Counted from the stretch's first letter, positions 1-4,362 are shown. The stretch is DNA of 5,144 nucleotides from Thermoplasmatota archaeon (GCA_016930995.1 JAFGFQ010000054.1:1-5144), one strand, 5' to 3'. Program-made: numbers and translations. Notes: a model not told the origin generated them from the sequence alone.

Positions 1-1
1 C

Positions 2-109
2 AAGATGCTGGTTCATCTTGAACAACTTCGCAGAAGAGTGGAAAACGCATTCCCAGATGCAAGAGCATTTATGCGACCTGGCTTTGACAAAATCGACCTG
101 AATAGCTAA
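2..109 (+). CDS. C-terminal end of an unidentified protein (truncated by window edge)
   Basis: An open frame enters from the left edge and runs 35 codons to a TAA at 107-109. The other forward frame read from base 1 stops within seven codons, so this is the only long frame here. The visible peptide is charged and probably helical at first (HLEQLRRRVENAF), then ends in a Pro/Gly/Phe-containing tail (MRPGFDKIDLNS). No motif identifies the family, and an internal ATG at 5-7 is more likely an ordinary Met codon than the start. It lies 49 bases before the next ATG on the same strand, so read-through into that gene is possible. That it is coding is inferred only from the open frame and protein-like composition. 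Confidence 0.45.
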   Translation, partial: KMLVHLEQLRRRVENAFPDARAFMRPGFDKIDLNS

Positions 110-121
110 CCAATAAAACAT

Positions 122-149
122 TTGACCCCTATGATTTCCACTTTACTAT
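122..149 (+). promoter_or_regulatory. Possible sigma-70-like promoter before the 92-aa gene
   Basis: TTGACC at 122-127 matches five of six -35 consensus bases. TACTAT at 144-149 matches four of six -10 bases after a 16-base gap. The predicted start of transcription would be near 156, which would leave the GAGG ribosome site (150-153) untranscribed. Either the match is fortuitous and the gene is read from upstream, or the message is nearly leaderless. Confidence is low because of this conflict. Confidence 0.25.
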
Positions 150-158
150 GAGGTGTCT

Positions 159-437
159 ATGAAAATAAAAAAAAGATCGAATCGTTTTTATAACACATCA
201 CAATATAGATACCCACAGATTCGAGTATATCACAAGAGAGGATCCGGGAAGAAATGTCCACGCTATCTTTTGAAATGCGGATGTTGTGAAGAAAAAATGG
301 AGATATATTATAGTGACGATGGTCTGGAGATAAATGGCGTCAATGGTGCAATTGAGGACTGGCGTGATATCCTATTACCTCTTCTATTGATTGAAGAAAA
401 GGGAGGCAAACTTGTTGCTAAGAAGGCCCCAAAATAA
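159..437 (+). CDS. Conserved-looking small protein of unknown function with a Cys cluster
   Basis: This 92-residue protein starts at ATG 159, preceded by GAGG at 150-153 with a 5-base gap. An in-frame GTG at 153 overlaps that ribosome site and is less likely. The N-terminus is strongly basic (KIKKRSNRF). The middle holds C33 and a CGCC group (C40, C42, C43), which could bind metal, though a classical pair of CxxC knuckles is not present. The C-terminal half (EIYYSDDGLEINGVNGAIEDWRDILLPLL) reads like a compact beta/alpha fold with an acidic helix, followed by a basic tail ending KKAPK. No signal peptide or clear membrane segment is seen; the LLPLLLI stretch is too short to span a membrane. The pattern recalls small uncharacterised proteins of proteobacterial accessory regions, from memory only, and I assign no function. 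It is convergent with the toxin-antitoxin operon, with 92 bases between stop codons. Confidence 0.75.
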   Translation: MKIKKRSNRFYNTSQYRYPQIRVYHKRGSGKKCPRYLLKCGCCEEKMEIYYSDDGLEINGVNGAIEDWRDILLPLLLIEEKGGKLVAKKAPK

Positions 438-468
438 AAGAAGGAAATCTCAACGAGCCATTACACCG

Positions 469-496
469 GAACAGATTTCAAGCACTCTATCCGTTC
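469..496 (-). other. Weak hairpin in the gap between convergent genes
   Basis: On the minus strand GAACGGAT (496-489) can pair with ATCTGTTC (476-469), giving eight pairs including one G-U, around a 12-base loop. On the plus strand the same position is an A-C mismatch, so the structure favours the minus transcript, downstream of the antitoxin stop. No U-tract follows, so I do not call it an intrinsic terminator. It may be a weak 3' structure of the toxin-antitoxin mRNA, or chance. Confidence 0.2.
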
Positions 497-529
497 AGTA
501 AACCCATAGTTTTATAGGATCTCTGTTTT

Positions 530-805
530 TCAAGCTACTTCAAGCCGAAGACGTTTTCCGAGAGCATTTGCAAATTTTTCCAGAGTAGATAGTTTGATGT
601 CTTCTGCATGATTCTCAATTCTGGAAATGGCAGATTTCTTTGTTTTTAACCTGGCCGCAAGTTCTTCTTGTGTCAGGCCTGCATTCTCTCGTGCTTGTTT
701 TAACAACACCCCAATTTTAAATTGTTCGTATCCTGAATCAAAATTTTTTGCAAATTTAGGATCTCGTGCCTTGCGTTTCTTTATATACTTTTGAAGATCG
801 CTCAC
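530..805 (-). CDS. higA: HigA-type antitoxin, XRE-family helix-turn-helix protein
   Basis: This 91-residue protein probably neutralises the toxin encoded just upstream and represses the shared promoter. Residues about 31-86 form an XRE/Cro-type helix-turn-helix: helix 2 is TQEELAARL (45-53) and the recognition helix is around KSAISRIEN (57-65), followed by the usual [14 protein letters not shown]. The first 30 residues are basic and likely form a toxin-binding extension. The start is a GTG (805-803), fixed by a strong AAGGAGG ribosome site 8 bases upstream inside the toxin gene, and no ATG is in frame nearby. The GTG overlaps the toxin TGA as GTGA, which implies translational coupling. Toxin-first order is typical of HigBA, unlike most type II modules. 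Autoregulation through the ATGTTAAC operator is inferred from family knowledge. The family call is firm; HigA rather than another XRE antitoxin rests on the partner. Confidence 0.9.
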   Translation of the reverse strand: MSDLQKYIKKRKARDPKFAKNFDSGYEQFKIGVLLKQARENAGLTQEELAARLKTKKSAISRIENHAEDIKLSTLEKFANALGKRLRLEVA

Positions 806-1152
806 TTTTTCTTCCTCCTTAGATAATGGTGTTTGCGTTCTTGAGCAATTTTGATGTCATGCTTTGGTATTTTTTGAGTTTTCTTTTGGAATCCGTGGGT
901 CAAAACAATTAAATTAGATCCATCAAAAAAACCGAGGAATCGGAAGATACTCGATCCTGCTGCGACTCTGATCTCCCAAAGGTCATCTGTATTTACTATT
1001 TTTTTAAAATATTGAGCAGGAACAAAATCTAGATCCTCTACAAGTTTTAAAACCCAGGCTACTTTCTGGGCTTGTTTAGGCGACAGCGTGTCAAGAAAAT
1101 CCTCAATTGGGCTTTGTCCTGAAGACGTTTTGTAAAACACAACTTCTTTCAT
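802..1152 (-). CDS. higB: HigB-type toxin, RelE/Gp49-like mRNA interferase
   Basis: This 116-residue protein matches the phage Gp49-like/HigB branch of the RelE superfamily, whose characterised members cleave mRNA on the ribosome. The hallmarks are in order: an N-terminal strand and [11 protein letters not shown] helix; an LWEIRV strand (58-63); FRFLGFF (70-76) with the family Arg at 71; [14 protein letters not shown] (83-96); and a helix with A103. The C-terminus is very basic ([11 protein letters not shown]), suiting RNA or ribosome contact. Length is normal for the family, with no truncation or frameshift, so it is probably functional. The ATG at 1152 gives the expected family N-terminus (MKEVVFY). 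No Shine-Dalgarno sequence precedes it, and the predicted transcript starts at or beside the ATG, so initiation may be leaderless. It overlaps the antitoxin gene by four bases. Catalytic activity is inferred from the family. Confidence 0.9.
   Translation of the reverse strand: MKEVVFYKTSSGQSPIEDFLDTLSPKQAQKVAWVLKLVEDLDFVPAQYFKKIVNTDDLWEIRVAAGSSIFRFLGFFDGSNLIVLTHGFQKKTQKIPKHDIKIAQERKHHYLRRKKK
814..820 (-). promoter_or_regulatory. Strong Shine-Dalgarno site for the antitoxin
   Basis: Read on the minus strand this is AAGGAGG, eight bases before the GTG start of the antitoxin and inside the last codons of the toxin gene. It decides the GTG start. It contrasts with the toxin gene, which has no recognisable ribosome site, and would favour antitoxin synthesis from the shared mRNA. 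Confidence 0.85.
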
Positions 1153-1158
1153 GAATAT

Positions 1159-1186
1159 ATGTTAACACACATGTTAACATTGTCAA
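1159..1186 (-). promoter_or_regulatory. Promoter and operator of the toxin-antitoxin operon
   Basis: On the minus strand a perfect -35 box TTGACA (1186-1181) is followed after 16 bases by TAACAT (1164-1159), which keeps the key T, A and final T of a -10 box. Two operator-like copies overlap it. ATGTTAACAT at 1171-1180 is a perfect 10-bp palindrome between the boxes. ATGTTAAC at 1159-1166, twelve bases away centre to centre, covers the -10 box. One helical turn of spacing and burial of both promoter boxes fit autorepression by the XRE antitoxin. The expected transcription start is about 1152. Confidence 0.75.
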
Positions 1187-1413
1187 GCAGAAAAATTGGA
1201 TTTTAAAAAACGTAGGATTTGAAACAACCTAAATAAATAACCCTAAAAAATCAATACTTAATAAATCCTCAAAAAACCAAGACAGACCCAACCACAAAAT
1301 CCCGCGGAAATTATCATAGGACATTCTGCTTCCCTTCGCAAAATCTTTCCCTTTACAATACATATAGGAATTGATAAAAATGGTTTATAAGTAGTTCAGT
1401 TCAACTTGTTTTA

Positions 1414-1443
1414 TTTACAGTATGTTGTGGCACTTTGGATAAA
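1414..1443 (+). promoter_or_regulatory. Candidate promoter for the 152-aa gene
   Basis: TTTACA (1414-1419, five of six -35 bases) and GATAAA (1438-1443, four of six -10 bases) are separated by 18 bases, placing transcription start near 1450 and a leader of about 28 bases before TTG 1478. A similar but more tightly spaced pair (15 bases) occurs at 1352-1378. Moderate box quality and non-ideal spacing keep confidence low. Confidence 0.3.
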
Positions 1444-1453
1444 AATCTATGCC

Positions 1454-1466
1454 TCACAGACTGTGA
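1454..1466. repeat. 13-bp palindrome upstream of the TTG start, possible operator
   Basis: TCACAG and CTGTGA form a perfect inverted repeat around a single A, and a further TGTGAA follows at 1470-1475, making a direct repeat with the right arm. It lies just after the candidate transcription start and 11 bases before the gene, a usual place for a repressor site. As RNA the stem would have a one-base loop, so a DNA-binding site is more likely than a hairpin. Its order (TCACA then TGTGA) is the reverse of a CRP site. Confidence 0.35.
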
Positions 1467-1477
1467 AGTTGTGAATC

Positions 1478-1936
1478 TTGCCGCTTACTATAACTGACTT
1501 TGATATCGCTGGCGCTTTTTTACGACATCCCAGCTTGGTCATTACGCTTTTAGAGTGTGAGAGAATTGACATGCCTTCTGGTGATGCGCATAGAACTTGG
1601 TTCCCAGAAATGATTGAGATGTTGCGGGAAGAATGGAATCCTTCAATGTCCTATGAGGAATTGATCACTCTTCGCGATCGCCTTGATGTAGCACTTCGGA
1701 CAATACGAACTGAAAGAAATATCTTTCCCCCTATGATGTGGTGTCCTCATTGCAAAAAACGCCAACGGTCGGTTCCTTCTAAAGTCTCCATTCGCGCTAT
1801 GATATTGGCACTGGGACGTTTTGGAATTGCACCGGACACTGAAGTCAAAACTTCAGAAAAACGATGGAAGAAATACAGCAAAGAGAATGGCCTTGATATT
1901 TATGGGAATATGAAACAAGTTATAACCGATCGCTGA
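1478..1936 (+). CDS. Uncharacterised 152-aa protein with a CPHC pair
   Basis: The frame opens after a TGA at 1472-1474, and the first usable start is TTG 1478; the next in-frame ATG (1569) would lose about 30 residues that look like genuine protein (LTITDFDIAGAFLRHPSLVITLL). No strong ribosome site precedes the TTG, so expression may be weak. The first 80 residues look largely helical, with an Arg/Glu-rich part (ELITLRDRLDVALRTIRTER). A single CPHC pair at C89-C92 is followed by basic KKRQRS, like half of a zinc knuckle. Then comes SIRAMILALGRFGIA and a basic C-terminus (SEKRWKKYSKENGLD). One CxxC cannot fill a tetrahedral zinc site alone, so dimerisation or other ligands would be needed. A small nucleic-acid-binding protein is conceivable from charge, but I assign no function. 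No signal peptide or membrane span is seen. Confidence 0.7.
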   Translation: MPLTITDFDIAGAFLRHPSLVITLLECERIDMPSGDAHRTWFPEMIEMLREEWNPSMSYEELITLRDRLDVALRTIRTERNIFPPMMWCPHCKKRQRSVPSKVSIRAMILALGRFGIAPDTEVKTSEKRWKKYSKENGLDIYGNMKQVITDR

Positions 1937-1957
1937 AGTGATGGGGAGAAGTGAAAA

Positions 1958-1986
1958 GCAGGACGTTCGTTCCTCAAACAACTTAA
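1958..1986 (+). repeat. 29-base degenerate repeat, copy 1
   Basis: This stretch matches 22 of 29 positions with 3154-3182, without gaps. The ends are best conserved (GC, GGACGTT, GTT at the left; ACAACTTAA at the right) and the differences concentrate in the centre. It begins 21 bases after the stop of the 152-aa gene. GTT and AAC bracket the core as a weak inverted repeat in both copies. It may be an end of a non-autonomous mobile element or a shared post-gene signal. Confidence 0.5.
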
Positions 1987-2055
1987 AGATATCGATGAAT
2001 AAAGGTGACCCCATACCCCAGAAACTTAATGGGCTGCATTGGACTCAAAGGGAAG

Positions 2056-2112
2056 ATGAAAAAGACTGATGCTATCTGTGACATATGTGGATGCTATGTC
2101 AGCATCAGATAG
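2056..2112 (+). CDS. Possible 18-aa zinc-knuckle micro-ORF upstream of the TPR gene
   Basis: ATG 2056 to TAG 2110-2112 would encode MKKTDAICDICGCYVSIR. It has a CxxCxC group and resembles the start of the downstream protein (MKKGKCVICG) in the shared MKK, CxIC and G. A purine-rich AAAGGGA lies upstream, but its GGGA is only two bases from the ATG. The frame extends back to a GTG at 2005. It could be a leader peptide, a decayed duplicate of the downstream N-terminus, or chance. Its sequence is mostly the arms of a hairpin, which lowers confidence that protein is the selected product. Confidence 0.22.
   Translation: MKKTDAICDICGCYVSIR
2066..2112 (+). promoter_or_regulatory. Hairpin with two alternative outer stems in the TPR gene leader
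   Basis: The inner stem TGACATA (2079-2085) pairs perfectly with TATGTCA (2095-2101) around a 9-base loop. The outer stem has two options sharing 3' bases: CTATCTG (2072-2078) with CAGATAG (2106-2112), leaving a 4-base bulge, or CTGATGC (2066-2072) with GCATCAG (2102-2108), leaving a 6-base bulge. Both cannot form at once. No U-run follows, so it is not a simple terminator. It ends 50 bases before ATG 2163 and could affect mRNA stability or translation. Confidence 0.45.
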
Positions 2113-2117
2113 AGAGC

Positions 2118-2143
2118 ATTGTCAGAAAATAAATTCTGGCAAT
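2118..2143 (+). promoter_or_regulatory. 10-bp stem-loop directly before the TPR gene
   Basis: ATTGTCAGAA (2118-2127) pairs with TTCTGGCAAT (2134-2143) over all ten positions, with one G-U pair, around the loop AATAAA. It begins five bases after the preceding hairpin and ends 19 bases before the ATG at 2163. The G-U pair makes it fully paired only as plus-strand RNA, which fits a role in the mRNA leader. Only TTT follows it, so termination is unlikely. Confidence 0.5.
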
Positions 2144-2162
2144 TTAACGAGTGGTAAGCTTT

Positions 2163-3131
2163 ATGAAAAAGGGAAAATGTGTAATCTGCGGGAAAAATAG
2201 GGCAAGGCGAATATGTGGACTGCAAGACAATCAAATGGTTTGCTCCCTGTGTTGTGCTGAGATTCGGAATTCAGATTGTGAAGATTGTCAATATTTCAAA
2301 ACTGCTAAACAATACCGTTCATCTAAAACTAAGCAATTTGGGGTCAAACATTTCGTCGCTGAAATCAATGAAGAAGTTGAAAGCCTTGTGGACCAAGCTT
2401 TGGGCTTTGTTGAGAAAGGAGATATCAAAAAAGGGCGGGCTATTATCAATGATCTGAGAAAAGATTATCCAAGAAACCACATGGTTCATTATGGGATGGG
2501 GGTCGTACATGCCCTTAGCGAGGAAAATGATGAAGCCATAAAATGTTTTGATAAAGCCATAAATATATTTCCCTATTTAATAGAAGCCCATTTTAATAAA
2601 GGTGTTGCATACAAGAAAAAACAGGATGTCACAAATACAATAAAAGCGTTTAAGGAAGTTGTCGCAACAGGCAGTCCAGAGGATAGCATGGTAAAACAGG
2701 CCAAAAACTTTATCGAGGAGATGGAGAGAAATGTCCTTGAAACTAACGGTGTTGATTTAGAAACATATTTAGAATGCCATGAGATATTTAATAAGGCTTT
2801 TTCGTACATGGAAAAACAGGAATGGCAAAGGGCCATTAATGGATTTAAGGCATGTTTAATTAAAAACAAAAAGCATCCTCAGAGTTATGGGAATATGGGA
2901 CTTTGTTATGCCCAATTGGGCCAAAAAGAAGTGGCACTTTCGGCATTCAATAAAGCTCTTGAAATTGATCCGACTTATGAACCTGCAATAGTTAATCGTG
3001 CGGCTGTTGAGTCTCTTGAAGCGGGCGAAAAGCTAGAAAGTTCTAAAATGGATTCTATAGAATACTATAAAGACTTCACTCTAAAGAAAAGGTCTTTTGC
3101 GCAATATATTCTTTCAAAGATTAAAAGGTAG
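2163..3131 (+). CDS. Zinc-ribbon plus tetratricopeptide-repeat (TPR) protein
   Basis: From ATG 2163 this is a 322-residue protein. GTG 2151 also opens the frame but would sit against the leader hairpin with no ribosome site. Residues 6-42 contain eight cysteines (C6, C9, C18, C27, C30, C31, C39, C42), enough for two zinc sites of treble-clef or ribbon type. A linker of about 25 residues leads to TPR helices: about 71-103, 104-137 (EAIKCFDKAINIFP is a clear second helix), 138-170, 203-236 and 239-273 (SYGNMGLCYAQLG then AFNKALEIDP is nearly consensus). A charged helix separates the third and fourth. The C-terminus is basic (ILSKIKR). TPRs bind protein partners, and the cytoplasmic zinc module suggests protein or nucleic-acid contact; the partner is unknown. 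No catalytic domain, signal peptide or membrane segment is seen. It has its own structured leader and is enclosed by the two 29-base repeats. Confidence 0.88.
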   Translation: MKKGKCVICGKNRARRICGLQDNQMVCSLCCAEIRNSDCEDCQYFKTAKQYRSSKTKQFGVKHFVAEINEEVESLVDQALGFVEKGDIKKGRAIINDLRKDYPRNHMVHYGMGVVHALSEENDEAIKCFDKAINIFPYLIEAHFNKGVAYKKKQDVTNTIKAFKEVVATGSPEDSMVKQAKNFIEEMERNVLETNGVDLETYLECHEIFNKAFSYMEKQEWQRAINGFKACLIKNKKHPQSYGNMGLCYAQLGQKEVALSAFNKALEIDPTYEPAIVNRAAVESLEAGEKLESSKMDSIEYYKDFTLKKRSFAQYILSKIKR

Positions 3132-3134
3132 ATA

Positions 3135-3152
3135 TTCAGAATGAGTTCTGAA
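3135..3152 (+). other. Short perfect hairpin after the TPR gene stop
   Basis: TTCAGAA and TTCTGAA pair perfectly over seven bases around a TGAG loop, starting three bases after the stop codon. The next bases are AGCGGGACG rather than a U-run, so it lacks the second half of an intrinsic terminator. It abuts repeat copy 2 at 3154. It may protect the mRNA 3' end. Confidence 0.35.
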
Positions 3153-3153
3153 A

Positions 3154-3182
3154 GCGGGACGTTGGTTTTGAAGACAACTTAA
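3154..3182 (+). repeat. 29-base degenerate repeat, copy 2
   Basis: This is the partner of 1958-1986, in the same orientation, 22 of 29 bases identical, 1196 bases downstream. It starts 22 bases after the TPR gene stop, close to the 21-base distance of copy 1 from its upstream gene. The surrounding bases also match briefly (TGAAA before, AATC a little after). The divergence means an old relationship or a loosely constrained motif. Confidence 0.5.
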
Positions 3183-3292
3183 TGGGAATCACCAGGAATC
3201 TGAATCCGTTTTCTCCTTGAAAAAAGACCTGTGCATTGCTCGTCGTAATTTAGATTGTTTTATTAAGCATCACAATTTTCTTTTTGATAAAA

Positions 3293-3301
3293 TGATATAG
3301 T
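3293..3301 (+). promoter_or_regulatory. Extended -10 promoter of the 137-aa gene
   Basis: TGATATAGT is a TGn extended -10 element joined to TATAGT, which matches five of six -10 bases. No good -35 box lies at the right distance, which extended -10 promoters tolerate. Transcription would start near 3308, giving a leader of about 17 bases that includes the GGG before ATG 3325. Confidence 0.45.
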
Positions 3302-3324
3302 ATCCTCTACTGTAATTGGGAATC

Positions 3325-3738
3325 ATGGCGAAAAGACAAAAAATGTGGGGTCACAAAACTCCAAAACAGCCAAAGCCAAAAGTTCCAGATACCATCAAAT
3401 TGGATGTGGAAGCTAAGGCAAGGGAACTTGTTGATACTGTTCTAAAGCCTGAACATATCAAAGCTCCTTCTGGAAACAAGCCTTTTAACTACATTGTGGA
3501 CATTTATACGGAATGGTACCAGAACTATTTCTACTTTTGCTCAAAGTATGCCTGCCCAGGCCCGAATGCCATTTCACCATATTTCGAAGCAAAATTTGCT
3601 CGTTTGGAATATGTCGGCAACGACCGTTTTAACCTTTCTTACATGAGACATACAGAGAAGTGGTGGGAAATCTATTTCGATTTATCTTTAGATGAATGCA
3701 TAGCAGCTATTAGAGATGAATCTCTCTTCGCGCCGTAA
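3325..3738 (+). CDS. Conserved-looking 137-aa protein of unknown function
   Basis: ATG 3325 follows GGGA (3318-3321), and an in-frame TTG at 3316 overlaps that site and is less likely. The first 22 residues are basic and proline-rich (KTPKQPKPKVP), probably a flexible tail. Residues 24-46 form an amphipathic helix (KLDVEAKARELVDTVLKPEHIK). The core from about 53 to 120 is very rich in aromatic residues: FNYIVDIYTEWYQNYFYFC, YACPGPNAISPYFEAKFARLEYV and RHTEKWWEIYFDL, ending with a short helix (DECIAAIRDESLF). C72 and C77 are the only cysteines before C125. The YACPGPNAISP and FARLEYVGNDRFNLSYMRHT segments resemble an uncharacterised protein family I recall from delta- and gammaproteobacteria, though I cannot name it. 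No catalytic motif, signal peptide or membrane span is visible, so it is probably a small soluble protein. It appears to have its own promoter. Confidence 0.78.
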   Translation: MAKRQKMWGHKTPKQPKPKVPDTIKLDVEAKARELVDTVLKPEHIKAPSGNKPFNYIVDIYTEWYQNYFYFCSKYACPGPNAISPYFEAKFARLEYVGNDRFNLSYMRHTEKWWEIYFDLSLDECIAAIRDESLFAP

Positions 3739-3829
3739 AGAAATTATATAAAAACCATAAGTCTTAAGTTAGAGAATTTAACGTAGGTTATTTATTCAAT
3801 TCCATTTCGAAAGCATGCAATCAAAAGAT

Positions 3830-3833
3830 GAGG
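3830..3833 (+). promoter_or_regulatory. Ribosome binding site of the 156-aa gene
   Basis: GAGG lies seven bases before ATG 3841, a good distance, and supports that start. The larger string ATGAGGTGT here also precedes the 92-aa gene at 148-156. Confidence 0.65.
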
Positions 3834-3840
3834 TGTTGCT

Positions 3841-4311
3841 ATGAAATACGAGAAGATGAACAAACAGCAACTATTGGCAGCGGAAACATTCAGCTATAGT
3901 TATGCTAACTACGCTGATCACTTGAGGATTGGTAATATCCGTTTTGACGAGTTGATGCCCCAGGATATAGACATATTGAAAAAAGCGGAAGCAGAAGGTT
4001 GGAATAAAGCCAAGTTAGCAAAGGCATTGAATACAGAGGAGGAAAAGGTTGATAATTTGATTGAATCTTTCAACCGTGCCAAAGATGTTGTTCATGCTCC
4101 CAACGCTGCAGAATCGTTTCGAAGGGGTGTTAGATACTCAATCAAATATGCTTTGGAGGAAGGCTTATCCACGAATAAAGATATTGAGAAGCTGGTTATA
4201 CAAATTTGTTATAGGGCTGCTGACTTTGCCTACTTGTTGGAGTTGGAGCAAAAGAATATCTCGGAATATTCAAAAGAGCTTCGGAGGGAATCTGATTTAG
4301 AGGATGAATAG
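3841..4311 (+). CDS. Uncharacterised 156-aa helical protein with an HTH-like segment
   Basis: ATG 3841 has a well-placed GAGG and the frame runs to TAG 4309-4311. The protein appears almost wholly helical and soluble. Residues about 44-80 (from ILKKAEAEGW to NLIESFNRA) have the spacing of a helix-turn-helix: a Trp, LAKAL in helix 2, a short turn at NTEEE, and VDNLIESF as a possible recognition helix. This could bind DNA, but the second helix is acidic, so the call is tentative. The C-terminal half (about 91-135) contains RRGVRYSIKYALEEGLS and a CYRAADFAYLLELE helix, with an acidic tail (DLEDE). No signal peptide or membrane segment is seen. I do not recognise the family. It is 102 bases from the preceding gene and converges on the split-barrel gene across a shared terminator. 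Confidence 0.78.
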   Translation: MKYEKMNKQQLLAAETFSYSYANYADHLRIGNIRFDELMPQDIDILKKAEAEGWNKAKLAKALNTEEEKVDNLIESFNRAKDVVHAPNAAESFRRGVRYSIKYALEEGLSTNKDIEKLVIQICYRAADFAYLLELEQKNISEYSKELRRESDLEDE

Positions 4312-4326
4312 TTATGTGTCAGGTGA

Positions 4327-4340
4327 TCCCTGCGAAGGGA
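4327..4340 (+). other. Small GNRA-type hairpin after the 156-aa gene
   Basis: TCCCT and AGGGA pair around a GCGA loop, which fits the GNRA tetraloop rule. The right arm can instead pair with TCCCTT at 4343-4348, so two small structures compete. It sits between the stop codon and the strong terminator and may only be mRNA 3' structure. Confidence 0.3.
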
Positions 4341-4362
4341 CATCCCTTACATTGTGATGTTA

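Larger units (their letters stand above)
1187..1477. other. AT-rich intergenic region between divergent units
   Basis: These 291 bases separate the minus-strand toxin promoter from the plus-strand gene at 1478. I see no convincing coding frame. The first 130 bases are A-rich with no structure. The second half holds two promoter-like blocks of similar layout: TTTACA at 1352-1357 with GATAAAAAT at 1373-1381, and TTTACA at 1414-1419 with GATAAAAAT at 1438-1446. The end holds a 13-bp palindrome, described separately. Confidence 0.6.

Noticed and set aside
1119..1146. Possible third copy of the 29-base repeat (GACGTTTT then ACAACTT) at the toxin gene start
   Set aside because: It lies in codons for the conserved toxin N-terminus and the spacing differs, so the likeness is probably coincidental.
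1454..1475. CRP/FNR-type binding site
   Set aside because: The half sites are in the opposite order (TCACA then TGTGA, three bases apart) to the TGTGA-N6-TCACA consensus.
2215..2869. Open frames overlapping the TPR gene on both strands
   Set aside because: They are shadows: the TPR frame has clear domain structure, whereas the others have no recognisable protein character.
3135..3152. Intrinsic terminator after the TPR gene
   Set aside because: The hairpin is perfect but only seven pairs, AT-rich, and not followed by a U-run.
1958..3182. Integron attC sites between the small genes
   Set aside because: The repeats contain GTT and AAC near the core, but they do not present RYYYAAC followed by GTTRRRY with paired L boxes. 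They also do not recur after the other genes, and no integrase is visible.
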